A DNA stretch of 32,726 nt from JAVKSL01 sp050744085 (GTDB lineage Bacteria > Actinomycetota > Acidimicrobiia > Acidimicrobiales > JAJPHD01): contig JBOGGU010000132.1 in NCBI GenBank assembly GCA_050744085.1, positions 1-32,726 on the forward strand, in the 5' to 3' direction. The notes beneath the pieces were generated by a model, which saw only the letters and a program-made list of their open reading frames with translations, had not been told where the DNA came from and did not search any database. Position numbers and translations under genes: made by a program. The stretch's first letter is position 1, and every line of letters begins with the position of its first letter. Positions 17,142 through 25,896 of the stretch are shown here, in pieces.

Positions 17142-18317
17142 GTGAGCGCTCACTGGTGGGAGCTGGCCCCGTTGGTGTTGGTGGCGGCGTGGGCCTTCCT
17201 GCTCGTCGCTCACGGTCGGTACTGGGCAACCGACGTGCGCCTCCCCCCTACGCCGGAGCCCGCGCACTGGCCGAGCGTGGCCGTGATCGTGCCGGCCCGC
17301 AACGAGGCGGAGATGCTCGTGTCCACCCTCCCTGGCCTGGTTGCCCAGGACTACCCTGGCCAGGCGGGGGTCGTGTTGGTCGACGACGCCAGCTCGGACG
17401 ACACTGCGGCAACCGCCCGCCGCATCGGGACCTCTGGGAGGCTGCCCTTGGTCGTCGTCGGCGGGGAGGCGCGCCCCGAGGGATGGGCGGGGAAGCCATG
17501 GGCGCTCCAACAGGGTCTCGTCTTTGCCACCGGTGACCCGTCATGGGCACCCGAGTGGCTCCTGCTCACCGACGCCGACATCGCACACCCGCCTGAGTCG
17601 CTGGCGCGCCTGGTTGCCGCTGCTGTCGGTGGCCAGCGTGACATGGTCTCCCTGATGGCGCGCCTGGAGGTGGTGACCGGCTGGGAGCGCTTGTTGATCC
17701 CGGCGTTCGTGTATTTCTTCGCCCAGCTGTACCCGTTCCGCCGGGTCGGCCGGCCCGGGCGCACCGCTGCGGCGGCGGGAGGGTGCATCCTGGTTCGCAC
17801 GTCGGCGCTCGCCGCGGCTGGAGGCACCGAGTCGATACGTGGCGCGGTGATCGACGACGTCGCCCTCGCCCGCCAGCTAAAACGATCCGGCGCCTCCATC
17901 TGGCTGGGCCTGGCTGACGACGTGAGGAGCGTCCGACCATATGCCGGATTGGGTGAGCTGTGGTCGATGGTGGCCCGCAGCGCCTTCACCCAGCTGCGCT
18001 GCTCGGCGATCCTGCTCGTCGGCACGCTCGCGGGCCTCGTCGCCCTCTATCTCGGCCCGGTGATTGCCCTGGTTGCGGGCGTCGCCAGTTCTGCCGGTGG
18101 CGCCGGGGCCGACGGCTGGCTGATCGCAGAGGGGGCGATCAGTTGGGCGATCATGGCCGCGACTTACTTGCCGATGGTCCGCTACTACCGGCTTCGCCGG
18201 CTCTGGGCCCTGGCCCTGCCGGCGGCAGCAACGCTGTACGGGGCGATGACCGCCGACTCTGCCCGGCGCCACTGGCTGGGCGGCGGCGTGGAGTGGAAGG
18301 GCCGGCGCTACGCCTGA
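17142..18317 (+). CDS. hpnB: HpnB-like hopene-associated glycosyltransferase
   Basis: 391-residue membrane glycosyltransferase of family-2 type. One transmembrane segment at the N-terminus (LAPLVLVAAWAFLLVAHG) precedes the catalytic domain: VAVIVPARNEAEMLVSTLP, VLVDDASSDDTA, a DADI metal site in LLLTDADIAHPPESL, GGCILVRTSALAAAGG and the acidic VIDDVALARQLKRSGA. Several transmembrane segments follow (about residues 290-385). This layout and the motif set match HpnB, found in hopanoid gene clusters of many bacteria, although its exact reaction is not established. No squalene-hopene cyclase or other hpn gene is in this window. GTG 17142 is chosen because the open frame upstream overlaps the divergent gene. 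Its stop overlaps the convergent MFS gene by 10 bp. Confidence 0.75.
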   Translation: MSAHWWELAPLVLVAAWAFLLVAHGRYWATDVRLPPTPEPAHWPSVAVIVPARNEAEMLVSTLPGLVAQDYPGQAGVVLVDDASSDDTAATARRIGTSGRLPLVVVGGEARPEGWAGKPWALQQGLVFATGDPSWAPEWLLLTDADIAHPPESLARLVAAAVGGQRDMVSLMARLEVVTGWERLLIPAFVYFFAQLYPFRRVGRPGRTAAAAGGCILVRTSALAAAGGTESIRGAVIDDVALARQLKRSGASIWLGLADDVRSVRPYAGLGELWSMVARSAFTQLRCSAILLVGTLAGLVALYLGPVIALVAGVASSAGGAGADGWLIAEGAISWAIMAATYLPMVRYYRLRRLWALALPAAATLYGAMTADSARRHWLGGGVEWKGRRYA

Positions 18318-19840
18318 TCGTCGAGAGCCCCGCCGGAGCGGCTGGAGCCTTGCCGGAGCGGCTGGAGCCTTGCCGGAGCGGCTGGAACCTTGCCGGAGCG
18401 GCGGCGTGAGTCCCGTCGGAGCAGTGCTGCGCTCACCACAGCGGCGGCGAGCAAGGCCAGCCCGCAGACCCACAGGGCGTGGTGCAGCCCGTCGACGAAG
18501 GCCACACCTGCTCGGGGGCCCAGCCGGCCTCCCCCACCAGAGGCTGGCAGATGGGCATAGACCAGCGCTCCGAGCACCGCCACGCCGAAGACTTGGCCGA
18601 CCTGGCGCAGTGCGTTCACGATTGCCGAGGCCATCCCAGCCCGCGAGGCCTCGACCGCAGACATGGCGATCGTCGACATCGGTGTGCCACAAAGCCCGAT
18701 CCCAGCACCCAGGATGGCAAAATCCCACCAGATGGCCCCGATGCCCGAGCCCACGTCGAGGCGGAGCAGGCCGAGGGTGGCAGCGCCGGCGACCGACAGC
18801 CCGAACACCAATGGGACGCGTTCGCCGATCCTGCCCACGAGCTTGCCCGAGACGACGGTGGCAATGGCCTAGGCGACGCCGATGGCGGCCACGTCGAGGC
18901 CCGCCGAGACCGGCGAGTGACCCTGGACGGCCTGGAAGTAGACGGAGAAGTACACGATGGCCCCCACGAAGGCAAAGAAGACGACGAACGCGGCCAGGTT
19001 GGCCGCCACGAACGCACGCAGCTTGAACAGCGTCACGTCGATGAGCGGGTTGGAGAGACGAGCTTCACAGATGACGAACCCGACGCCTGCGGCGACGCCG
19101 AGGGCAAACCCTAAGACCACCAACACCGACCCCCAGCCGTTGGTCTGCCCCTCGATGACCCCGAACGCCAGGGCGCCGACCGCCACCGTGCTGAGCACGG
19201 TGCCTCCCCAGTCGAAATGGTGGGCGGCCGGGTTTCGCTCGAGGCGGGGCACGAGGCGTGAGGCCAGCCCGACGAGCGCTGCGGCGAGGGGGACGTTGAG
19301 GCCGAACACCCAGCGCCACCCGAGGTGGCCGACTACCAGCCCGCCGAGGACTGGCCCGATCGCCAGGGCTACGCCCGACGCGGTAGCCCACAGCCCGATG
19401 GCCAGGGCTCGCTGGCGCGGGTCCTCGAATGTCGCACGGACGATTGTCAGGCCCCCTGGAACCAGGAGGGCGGGCCCCAGCCCCTGGACGACCCTCCCGG
19501 CCAGCAGCACGCCGACCGACGGCGCCAGGGCAGTCGTCGCGAAGCCCAGCCCGAAGATGCCGACCCCAGTGATGAACAGGCCCTTGCGGCCGAGGCGGTC
19601 GCCGAGCGCACCCCCGGGGAGGAGCAGGCCGGCGTACACCACCACGTAGGCGTCGACAACCCACTCCAGGTCGGCCGGGCTGGCATGCAGGTCCGCACCG
19701 ATCGTCGGCAGCGCCACGCTGACCACCGTGGTCGACCGCACGGTCAGGAACAACCCGCTCGCGACAACCGACAGGGTCAGCCAAGCCCGCGCCGGTGCGC
19801 GCCGGGCTTTGACCAGCTCGGCCGTCCTGGTGTCGTTCAC
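18308..19840 (-). pseudogene. DHA2-type MFS exporter interrupted by an amber codon
   Basis: Two stretches in the same frame (19840-18872 and 18868-18308) join into one normal 14-helix drug:H+ antiporter of the EmrB/QacA type, about 510 residues. The only break is a TAG at 18869-18871, in AAIGVA-stop-AIATVVSGKL. Motif A is GGALGDRLGRKGLF, and motif C lies in GPVLGGLVVGHLGWRW. The helix-1 motif that usually reads LDxTVVNVALP is VRSTTVVSVALP here, lacking the Asp. The C-terminal tail consists of a 20-bp repeat. GTG 19840 is preferred over ATG 19867, which lies in the promoter region shared with the divergent LysR gene. Nothing else is degraded, so the stop is either very recent, a sequencing error, or read through. 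Confidence 0.85.
18332..18403. repeat. 20-bp tandem repeat at the MFS gene 3' end
   Basis: 3.6 copies of GCCGGAGCGGCTGGAGCCTT (one G-to-A change in the third copy). Since 20 is not a multiple of three, successive copies are translated in all three frames in the last 25 residues of the MFS protein. It lies just inside the convergent junction with the hpnB-like gene. Confidence 0.9.
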
Positions 19841-19910
19841 GAGCCTACCGTATCCAGCCCAGTACAATAACTGACAGAGCTAGTTGTGATCGTAGCTAGT
19901 ACTTCTGGTT

Positions 19911-20843
19911 ATGGAACTGCGCCAGCTCGAGTACTTCGTGGCCGTCACCGAAGAGGCCAACTTCACCAGAGCAGCCGCCAAGCTCCACGTTGCCCAGCCA
20001 GGCGTGAGCGCCCAAATCCACAAGCTCGAGCGGGAGCTGGGCCAGCCACTCCTCGACCGCTCGGCTCGCAACGTGCGCCTGACCCAGGCAGGCGAAGCCG
20101 TCCTTCCTTGCGCCCGTGCCGCGCTGGCTGCAGTCGCCAACGCCCGGTTGGTGGTCGACGAGCTGGCCGGGCTGGTGCGAGGGCGCGTTGCGGTGGGGAT
20201 GATCGCCTCGGTTCGCTTCGACCTGGCGGGGCTCCTGGCGGACTTCCACGACCAGCACCCAAACGTGGAGATCACGCTCACCGAGGCACCATCTCACCAC
20301 TTGGTCGAAGCGCTGCGAGCCAGACACCTCGACCTGGCACTCGTCGGTTCGGTGAGCGCACGCCCTCGCGGGATCGGGAGCCAGGTTGTCGGGGACGAAG
20401 CGTTGGTCGCCGCGGTGGCCCGCGACGACCCCCTGGCGACCAAGACGAGCATTACCTTGGCGGGCCTAGCCCAACGCCGGCTGATCAGCCTGCGGCGGGG
20501 CACCGGCCTGCGCTCGCGCTTCGACGAGGCTTGCACTGGGGCCGGCATCCAGGCCCGAGTCGCTTTCGAGGCCAGCACGCCTCACATCCTCGGACAGCTC
20601 GCCGCCAGGGGCTTGGGGGTCGCGATCCTGCCCGAGTCCTTCACGGATGCGCACTCCAACCAGCTCCACGCGCTGCTCATCACCCGTCCCGGGATCCGCG
20701 CCCAGATCGAGCTGGCCTGGCGAGCCGAAGGCCCCACGAGCCCCGCCGCGCGAGCCCTCGTCAATCACGCCCGAAGCGCATTGCCGGACCTGTCCCCGGT
20801 TACTCGCTCCCGATTACTGGCCGAGGATCCGGCGCCTCTGTGA
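19911..20843 (+). CDS. LysR-family transcriptional regulator
   Basis: 310 residues. N-terminal HTH: MELRQLEYFVAVTEEANF, then VAQPGVSAQIHKLERELG and VRLTQAGEAVLP, a textbook LysR start. The effector domain shows RVAVGMIASVRFDLAGLL, DLALVGSV, PHILGQLAARGLGVAILPE. It is divergent from the MFS exporter with a gap of 70 bp, so it likely controls the exporter. Repeated AGCTAG-containing sequence (AGCTAG twice, 16 bp apart, 19877-19900) in the gap could be its site. Its stop codon abuts the stop codon of the convergent cation-efflux gene with no base in between. Confidence 0.92.
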   Translation: MELRQLEYFVAVTEEANFTRAAAKLHVAQPGVSAQIHKLERELGQPLLDRSARNVRLTQAGEAVLPCARAALAAVANARLVVDELAGLVRGRVAVGMIASVRFDLAGLLADFHDQHPNVEITLTEAPSHHLVEALRARHLDLALVGSVSARPRGIGSQVVGDEALVAAVARDDPLATKTSITLAGLAQRRLISLRRGTGLRSRFDEACTGAGIQARVAFEASTPHILGQLAARGLGVAILPESFTDAHSNQLHALLITRPGIRAQIELAWRAEGPTSPAARALVNHARSALPDLSPVTRSRLLAEDPAPL

Positions 20844-21602
20844 CTACCGCTGTGCCTGGTTTGCGCGGCGGATCTCCCAGGCTTCCTTCCCGGCGTAATA
20901 CACGAGGACATAGGCAGCGGCCGGGTCGGCCCACCACCAGCCGAGCCCGCTGTTCAGGGCGAGCCCGAGCAGGACAGTCGTCGCCAGCACGCCGTCGATC
21001 ATCGTGACACGCCCCTCGGTCCGGAGCACCGGGTTGGCCAGCGCCCGACCTGTGCGCGACTTGGCCGCCGCCAGCGCGAACATGACCACAGCGGTGACCG
21101 CAGTCCAGACCATCCCCAAGAGGCTGGGCCCTGGGTGGTAGCTGGCAGCCAGCACGATCAACGACTGGACGGCCAGATATGACCCGAGGGCCACGAAGGC
21201 AGCCCCGATGAGTCGCAGTGCGCGGCGCTGACGCTGCAGGCCGGTCCCCGACAGCTCCCACAGCACGACAATGCTGGCGCCGATCTCGATCAGGGAGTCG
21301 AGCCCGAATCCGGCGAGCGCGACAGAGCGAGCTGCGATCGCGGCGATCGCCAGGACTGCCACCCCGCCAACATTCCACCCGAGGGTCACGGACTCGAGGG
21401 CCTTCCCGCGACGGAGGAGCCGATATGGGGCCGGGGGGTCGGCCGGGGGGTGGGTGGCCGGGGGGTGGGTGGCCGGGGGGTGGGCCGGGGGGTGGGCCGG
21501 GGGGTGGGCCGGGGGGTCGGTGGCCGGGGGGTCGGTGGCCGGGGGATGGGCCGGGGGGTCGGTGGCCAGTGGGTCGGCGGCCGGGGGGTAGGTGTCGGGC
21601 AC
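20844..21602 (-). CDS. Cation-efflux (CDF-like) membrane protein
   Basis: 252 residues from GTG 21602. After a repetitive Pro/Ala/His/Thr/Asp-rich N-terminus (about 50 residues) come five to six transmembrane helices: GGVAVLAIAAIAARSVALA, then GFGLDSLIEIGASIVVLWEL, LIGAAFVALGSYLAVQSL, WTAVTAVVMFALAAAKS and MIDGVLATTVLLGLALNSG. The FGLDSLIE motif is typical of short cation-diffusion-facilitator relatives that lack the cytoplasmic C-terminal domain. Metal-binding is presumably by Asp and Glu in that helix and by D in TMIDG; the substrate is not evident. The N-terminal His-rich repeat could add metal affinity, an inference. It is the last gene in the P450-TetR-methyltransferase series, 58 bp after the methyltransferase. 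Confidence 0.8.
   Translation of the reverse strand: MPDTYPPAADPLATDPPAHPPATDPPATDPPAHPPAHPPAHPPATHPPATHPPADPPAPYRLLRRGKALESVTLGWNVGGVAVLAIAAIAARSVALAGFGLDSLIEIGASIVVLWELSGTGLQRQRRALRLIGAAFVALGSYLAVQSLIVLAASYHPGPSLLGMVWTAVTAVVMFALAAAKSRTGRALANPVLRTEGRVTMIDGVLATTVLLGLALNSGLGWWWADPAAAYVLVYYAGKEAWEIRRANQAQR
21430..21592. repeat. 12/15-bp G-rich tandem repeats in the cation-efflux gene
   Basis: At least ten units of GGCCGGGGGGTG, some extended by GGT or replaced by TCG, all in frame. They encode Pro-Pro-Ala-His, Pro-Pro-Ala-Thr-His and Pro-Pro-Ala-Thr-Asp repeats at the protein N-terminus. The plus (non-coding) strand has runs of six G every 12-15 bases, so quadruplex formation is conceivable right behind the translation start. 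Confidence 0.9.
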
Positions 21603-21660
21603 GGATCGAACGTACCGAGCATCCTCAGCGGCTGTCCCGGACGGCCTCCGTGGAAGCGGC

Positions 21661-22305
21661 CTATTGGCGAAAGGCCCAGACTGCCAGGAGTGGATCGCTC
21701 CACCTGGAGCGCGGCGTCCGGCTGTCTGCCAGTGGCTCGCCCCACCCATCGGCGAGCTGAAAGTAGCGCCGCACGATGGCGCAATGCTGACCGTCGGAGG
21801 CAGAAAGCCAGCCGCGAATGGCCTTGGTGGGGAAGCAGCGGTTGGAAAAAGTGCACACGAACGGTGCGCCCTGGCGAAGCACCCTGGCCACCTCGGTGAA
21901 AACCTCCACCGGCCGGGTGAGGTAGTCGACGGACACGCAGCACACCGCAGCGTCGAAGGCATCGTCGGGGAACGGCAGCTCGGGGTCAGCGTTCAGGTCT
22001 TGCACTACGCTCTGTGTGGCGTCCGGGTTGGCGGCTATCTCGTCGGCGTTCATCCCCACCACAGTGAGGCTCTTCGGAGGGGACAGGAAGTGCGAGACCC
22101 ACGAGCCCATGAGGTCGAGCACCTCCCCCTCAATCGCGAGCTCGCGGTACAGGGCTCCGACCGCCGCGATGGCACTGTCGTCGATGTGGGTGACCAGCCG
22201 GGGCGACGCGTAGAACTGCGCATCTGGAGACGGGTCCGCCCGGTCGAAGAACCCGGGGGGGAACGAGGCGCCGTTCGCAGCCGCGCCTCCACCTACCGTG
22301 CTCAT
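21661..22305 (-). CDS. SAM-dependent methyltransferase (type 11)
   Basis: 214 residues from ATG 22305. Typical opening FFDRADPSPDAQFYASPRLVTHID, then the SAM-binding region EVLDLMGSWVSHF in place of the glycine-rich motif, VVGMNADEIAANP, LPFPDDAFDAAVCCVSVDYLTRPVEV and FSNRCFPTKAIRGW. I have seen this set of segments in a methyltransferase-like family of cyanobacteria and actinobacteria with unknown substrate. Motif I has DLMGSW rather than DxGxG, so binding of SAM is likely but not certain. It starts 10 bp after the TetR stop and probably shares its transcript. Confidence 0.75.
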   Translation of the reverse strand: MSTVGGGAAANGASFPPGFFDRADPSPDAQFYASPRLVTHIDDSAIAAVGALYRELAIEGEVLDLMGSWVSHFLSPPKSLTVVGMNADEIAANPDATQSVVQDLNADPELPFPDDAFDAAVCCVSVDYLTRPVEVFTEVARVLRQGAPFVCTFSNRCFPTKAIRGWLSASDGQHCAIVRRYFQLADGWGEPLADSRTPRSRWSDPLLAVWAFRQ

Positions 22306-22315
22306 CGGGTGGATC

Positions 22316-22969
22316 CTAACGAGGCGCCGGGGGTGCGGTGATCCCTGCAATCAGCACGTCCAACAGGTATTCGAGCGTCTCGTCGCCCCCCGGGCCGAAG
22401 AGGTCGGGCTTGGCGATGAGCAGCGAGGTGAGGCCGTGGATCGCCGCCCACAGGCCCACGGCGACCAGTTCGGCCGGCCCGGTCTGGATCGCCCCGGCGT
22501 CGAGCGCGGCCTGCACCACCTCCAGAGTGTGGAGGAATGCGGCGCTCTCCAGCAGCCGGCTGTGCAGCCAGTCCGGCGGTGACGCCGTAGGGCGGATCAT
22601 GAACAGGATCCGGTAGACCTCAGGTTGGTCCAGGCCGAAGCCGACATAGGCCCTCCCCCGCCGGCGGAGTGCCTCGACCGGGTCCGTCACCCCAGCCGCG
22701 GCCTCCGAGAGCAACCGGTCCAGGTCGTCCAAGTGGCGCTGGCAGACTGCGAATATCAGCTCCAGCTTGTCCGAGAAATGCATGTAGATGGAGGGCGGGC
22801 TGATGCCCACCGACTCGGCCACCGCCCGGATGGAGACAGCGTCCTGGTCACCGGTCTCCAGCAAAAGACGCTCGGTGGCCTCCAGGATCTCCTGGCGGAG
22901 CCGCCCTCCCTGCCCACGGGGTGCCCGGCTCCGGCGGCCCCAGCCGTCGCGGACCGCCGGCTCGCTCAA
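22316..22969 (-). CDS. TetR-family transcriptional regulator
   Basis: 217 residues. The N-terminal HTH is RQEILEATERLLLETG, SIRAVAESVGISPPSIYMHFSDKLEL (given in parts), followed by the all-helical ligand domain (VEALRRRGRAYVGFGLDQPEVYRILF, AAIHGLTSLLIAKPDLF). The start chosen is TTG 22969, whose last two bases are shared with the P450 stop codon (TTGA overlap); no ATG or GTG lies in frame before the HTH. The overlap implies coupling, so the regulator is made with the P450 it probably represses. The likely binding site is the dyad in front of the P450. Confidence 0.88.
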   Translation of the reverse strand: MSEPAVRDGWGRRSRAPRGQGGRLRQEILEATERLLLETGDQDAVSIRAVAESVGISPPSIYMHFSDKLELIFAVCQRHLDDLDRLLSEAAAGVTDPVEALRRRGRAYVGFGLDQPEVYRILFMIRPTASPPDWLHSRLLESAAFLHTLEVVQAALDAGAIQTGPAELVAVGLWAAIHGLTSLLIAKPDLFGPGGDETLEYLLDVLIAGITAPPAPR

Positions 22970-24357
22970 CGCGGCGTCAGGGAGGCCGGCATCGCCCGGG
23001 CCGGGCGCAACGTGATCCCGGTGAACAGAGGTACCGGCTCCGGATCGGTCCTGAGGGCAAATGCGCCGATGATGGCGGCAGTGACCAACACCGATTCGAC
23101 CATGGAGAAGTATTGGCCGATGCACGCCCGGGGGCCGCCACCGAATGGGAAGTAGGCGTAGCGGGGCCGATCCACATCGGCTCCCGGCGCGAAGCGCTCG
23201 GGGTCGAAGCGATCGGGCTCGTGCCACCAGCCTGGGTGGCGATGGGTCGCCCAGGGGCTGACCACAATGGTGCTGCAGGGCCCGATGGCGTACCCCCCGA
23301 TCGTGTCGCTGCGGCGGTTCATCCGGCTGGTGGCCGCGGCCGACGGGTAGAGGCGCATGGCCTCCTTTACCACCATCGTGGTGAAGGTCAGCCGGTTGAC
23401 GACCTCGAGCGTGGGGGCACCGGCGCCCATCAGCGCCGCCGACTCCTCTGCGACCTGGGCCTGGATGTCGAGATGGTGTCCGAGCAGGTGAAGCGCGAAA
23501 GTGAGGGCGGTGGCAGTCGTCTCGTGCCCGGCCAGCAGGAAGATCAAGGCCTGATCCCGGACCTCGACGTCGCTCAGGCCGAGGCCTCCCTCCGGATCCT
23601 GAGCATCGATCAGAAGGTTTACCAGGTCGTGTCCCTCGGTGGGATGCTTGCGCCGGCTGGCGATCAGGTCGTCCACCAGCCCGAAGATGGCCCCCTGATG
23701 ACGAGCCGCGACGCGATTTTCGGGCGTGGGCCAGCTCGGGGGGAGCACCACCGGCGCCAGCCCGCGCCGCAGCGCCCGGCTGCTCAGGTAAGGGACCGAG
23801 TCGCGCAGCGTCGGGACCATGTGGTCCACCTCGGTGCCGAACACGGCCCGGCCGATAACTCGCAAGGTGATCGCGGTCATCTCGCCGTGCAGGTCCACGG
23901 TCGATCCTGCACCCCCGGCCCACCGGCCCACCAGGCGAGTCGCCTCGTCCGCTATCATTGGGACGTACGTAGACACGGTCTTGCGATTGAACAGGGGGGC
24001 CACGAGTCGCCTCTGGCGTCGCCAGTCCTCACCGTCGCTGGTGAGCAAGCCTTTGCCCAGAAGATCGCTGATCTCGTCGTAAACCTTGGTGCCCTTGTAG
24101 TAGTTGTCGTCGGTGCCCGCCAACACCTGCGCCACGCCGTCCGGGTGGTACACGAAGGTGACCATCGAACGAGCAGACGGGGGGCCGACCCTCGCCCGCA
24201 CGACGTCGCCGTACTCGAGCATGCTGTGGCGCATGAAGCCCAGGATGTCCCGGCGGAGATCGAACAGGGACCCCAAAAGCAGGCTGCCCTTGGGGCCAGG
24301 GATCCTCGCCTCGGTGGCCGCTCCCGTGCCTCTCTCGCTTAGCTGGCGCACGACCAT
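22966..24357 (-). CDS. Cytochrome P450
   Basis: 463-residue heme-thiolate monooxygenase. Visible motifs: substrate-channel start YGDVVRARVG, WRRQRRLVAPLF (helix C), oxygen-activating I-helix AGHETTA (276-282), ExxR as KEAMRLYP (Glu332, Arg335), PERFAPGAD and the heme loop FPFGGGPRACIG with Cys412 as ligand. The overall pattern (FPFGGGPRxCIG, helix-C WRRQRR) is that of fatty-acid/terpene-oxidising clans related to CYP102, CYP110 and CYP4, not the usual Streptomyces short-chain clans. Redox partners are not encoded nearby. First gene of a minus-strand set with TetR, methyltransferase and cation-efflux genes. Confidence 0.95.
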   Translation of the reverse strand: MVVRQLSERGTGAATEARIPGPKGSLLLGSLFDLRRDILGFMRHSMLEYGDVVRARVGPPSARSMVTFVYHPDGVAQVLAGTDDNYYKGTKVYDEISDLLGKGLLTSDGEDWRRQRRLVAPLFNRKTVSTYVPMIADEATRLVGRWAGGAGSTVDLHGEMTAITLRVIGRAVFGTEVDHMVPTLRDSVPYLSSRALRRGLAPVVLPPSWPTPENRVAARHQGAIFGLVDDLIASRRKHPTEGHDLVNLLIDAQDPEGGLGLSDVEVRDQALIFLLAGHETTATALTFALHLLGHHLDIQAQVAEESAALMGAGAPTLEVVNRLTFTTMVVKEAMRLYPSAAATSRMNRRSDTIGGYAIGPCSTIVVSPWATHRHPGWWHEPDRFDPERFAPGADVDRPRYAYFPFGGGPRACIGQYFSMVESVLVTAAIIGAFALRTDPEPVPLFTGITLRPARAMPASLTPR

Positions 24358-24393
24358 GTGGTGGCCTCCTCGAACGCTGTGGGTTTCCTACCC

Positions 24394-24414
24394 TAACCTA
24401 TCGCAGATAACTTA
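24394..24414. promoter_or_regulatory. Candidate TetR operator before the P450 gene
   Basis: TAACCTATC and GATAACTTA form an imperfect dyad (7 of 9) around GCA, 37 bp upstream of the P450 ATG. It is in an AT-rich patch that should hold the promoter. It is the only clear dyad in this leader, so it is the best candidate for the site of the TetR protein encoded two genes downstream. Confidence 0.4.
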
Positions 24415-24765
24415 CTCGCGCGGTCGGCCGTTCGCGTCACCGAAGATTCGCTGCTGGAGCGCCTCGCCGCGGCGTGCGCCGAGGGCGATGCCCCGGTGGA
24501 GCGATTCGATGGACCTTCTGACTAAGCTTGATAGACGCCGCCTTTGACCTCGATGAGGCCGGCGCCCCAGCAATACCCACCGGCAGCGAGCTTGCGGGCC
24601 AGACACCACCAGCGGGCCGGGATTGGTACGCTGAGCGCCCCGAGCCGCTGGGGGCTGTAGTTCTCGCCCTGATCGGCTCCGGTACCCCAGGGCGAATCAT
24701 GCAACGGCCTATCGAACGACGCCTATCGGACGAACCCATCGAAGCGACACGAGAGGAGCCTGAAC
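24415..24765. other. Gap without a convincing gene
   Basis: About 350 bases between the P450 promoter region and the small gene at 24766. Open frames exist on both strands but none looks like a protein I know or has a good ribosome-binding site. Since it borders a decayed integrative element, it may be eroded cargo. No palindromes or repeats stand out. Confidence 0.5.
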
Positions 24766-24956
24766 ATGGCCCGATCCAAGAGCCTGCGAAGCCAGCTGTA
24801 CCGAGCCGCCGGGTGCTGGGCAACGTCCAGGCCGCCAGCAAGGGGCCAACCGCCTACGCCAAGCGGGCGGTGCGGCGCAAGGTCTACCGGCGGACGAGCA
24901 CCGCCACGGGCCGGGCACTGCGAGCCTTCGGGCTCCAGGGCAAGCGGAGGCGCTGA
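24766..24956 (+). pseudogene. Small integrase-associated gene, frameshifted
   Basis: ATG 24766 follows GAGAGGA. The first 16 codons read MARSKSLRSQLYRAA. The sequence then continues sensibly only in another frame: RVLGNVQAASKGPTAYAKR, then RAVRRKVYRRTSTATGRALRAFGL and a basic end, stop 24954-24956. One base seems to have been lost near 24808-24813 (gccgccgggtgctggg). I recall intact proteins of this type (about 60 basic residues, starting MARSKS-RSQLYRAA and continuing GNVEAASKGP) just before integrase genes in actinobacterial elements; their function is unknown to me. The stop is one base before the integrase GTG. Confidence 0.65.
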
Positions 24957-24957
24957 G

Positions 24958-25857
24958 GTGGCCGCTCGACGACCCTTCGGCACGGTCCGGGAGCGAGGCG
25001 GCCGCTTCCAGGCCCGCTACCAAGCCCCCGACGGCACCGAGCACGTCTTTACCTTCACGACCAAGGCGGAGGCCGGCCGCTGGCTCGCAGCGGCGCAGAC
25101 CGACCGGGAGCGCGGTGCTTGGGTCGATCCGCGCCAAGGACGCGTGAGCCTGGCGAACTACGCCACCACCTGGCTCGATCGCCGCACGGACCTGCGGCCG
25201 ACGACCCACGGCAAGTACGCCGACTTGCTCCGGCTCCACGTCGTCCCAAAGCTCGGGAAGGTCGAGCTTGGGAAGCTGGCGCCCTCCACGGTGCGAAGCT
25301 GGTACCTGGACCTTCGAGGCCGTCACGCCGTCACCTCCGACGACGCCTATCGCCTGCTCCGAACGATCCTGAACACCGCGGTCGCTGATGAGGTGATCGT
25401 GGTCAACCCGTGCAAGGTCAAGGGCGCCGGTCAGGTTCGCTCCCCCGAGCGCCCCACGGCGACCGTCGCGGAGCTGGCCGGCGCGGTCGAGGTCTGCCCG
25501 AGCGCTACCGAGCGGCCGTGGCCCTGGCCGCCTGGTGCCAGCTACGACGAGGCGAGATACTGGGGCTTCAACGCCGCGACCTGGACCTGCTCCACGGCAA
25601 GGTCCGGATCGAGCGAGCCTGGTCCGGGCGCCGGGCGCCAAGCCGGCCATCGGGACGCCCAAGACGGAGAAAGGCACCCGAACGCTCACGATCCCCGCCA
25701 ACGCCGTAGACGTGCACCGCCCATAGCCGGCGCCCTGGCCGCGCTGGCGACCCCTGCGCCGGTCGTGCCGATCCACTCCGAGAAGGTCCCCGCTGTCCGG
25801 GAAACGCCACCGTTCCCGTACATTTCCCGGACAAGCGAGGCCAGCACTCCTACATAG
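24958..25857 (+). pseudogene. Tyrosine recombinase (integrase), multiply frameshifted
   Basis: GTG 24958 follows GGAGG by seven bases. The first 180 residues are a good integrase N-terminus: the AP2-like arm-binding part (FGTVRERGGRFQARYQAPDG, TFTTKAEAGRWLA) and the SAM-like core-binding domain (TTHGKYADLLRLHVVPKLGK, SDDAYRLLRTILNTAV). At about 25500 the frame shifts: catalytic Arg segment YRAAVALAAWCQLRRGEIL and LQRRDLDLLHGKVRIERAW lie in another frame. A second shift near 25630 leads to GTPKTEKGTRTLTIPANAVDV in the third frame, then a stop at 25724. The H-x-x-R and Tyr boxes are not found before the tRNA. It is a dead integrase, ending just left of the tRNA-Glu 3' end, its probable attachment site. 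Confidence 0.88.
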
Positions 25858-25896
25858 TGGGCGCCAATACAGCCTCTGAACCGCGCCTTTGCGAGC

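Noticed and set aside
22970..23923. N-terminal extension of the TetR frame
   Set aside because: The extension is a shadow of the P450 gene; the regulator begins at TTG 22969 just ahead of its HTH.
24528..24765. Upstream part of a 142-codon frame ending at 24956
   Set aside because: Only the end (from about 24810) resembles a protein; the part before lacks a ribosome-binding site and is better explained by a frameshift in the small gene that starts at 24766.
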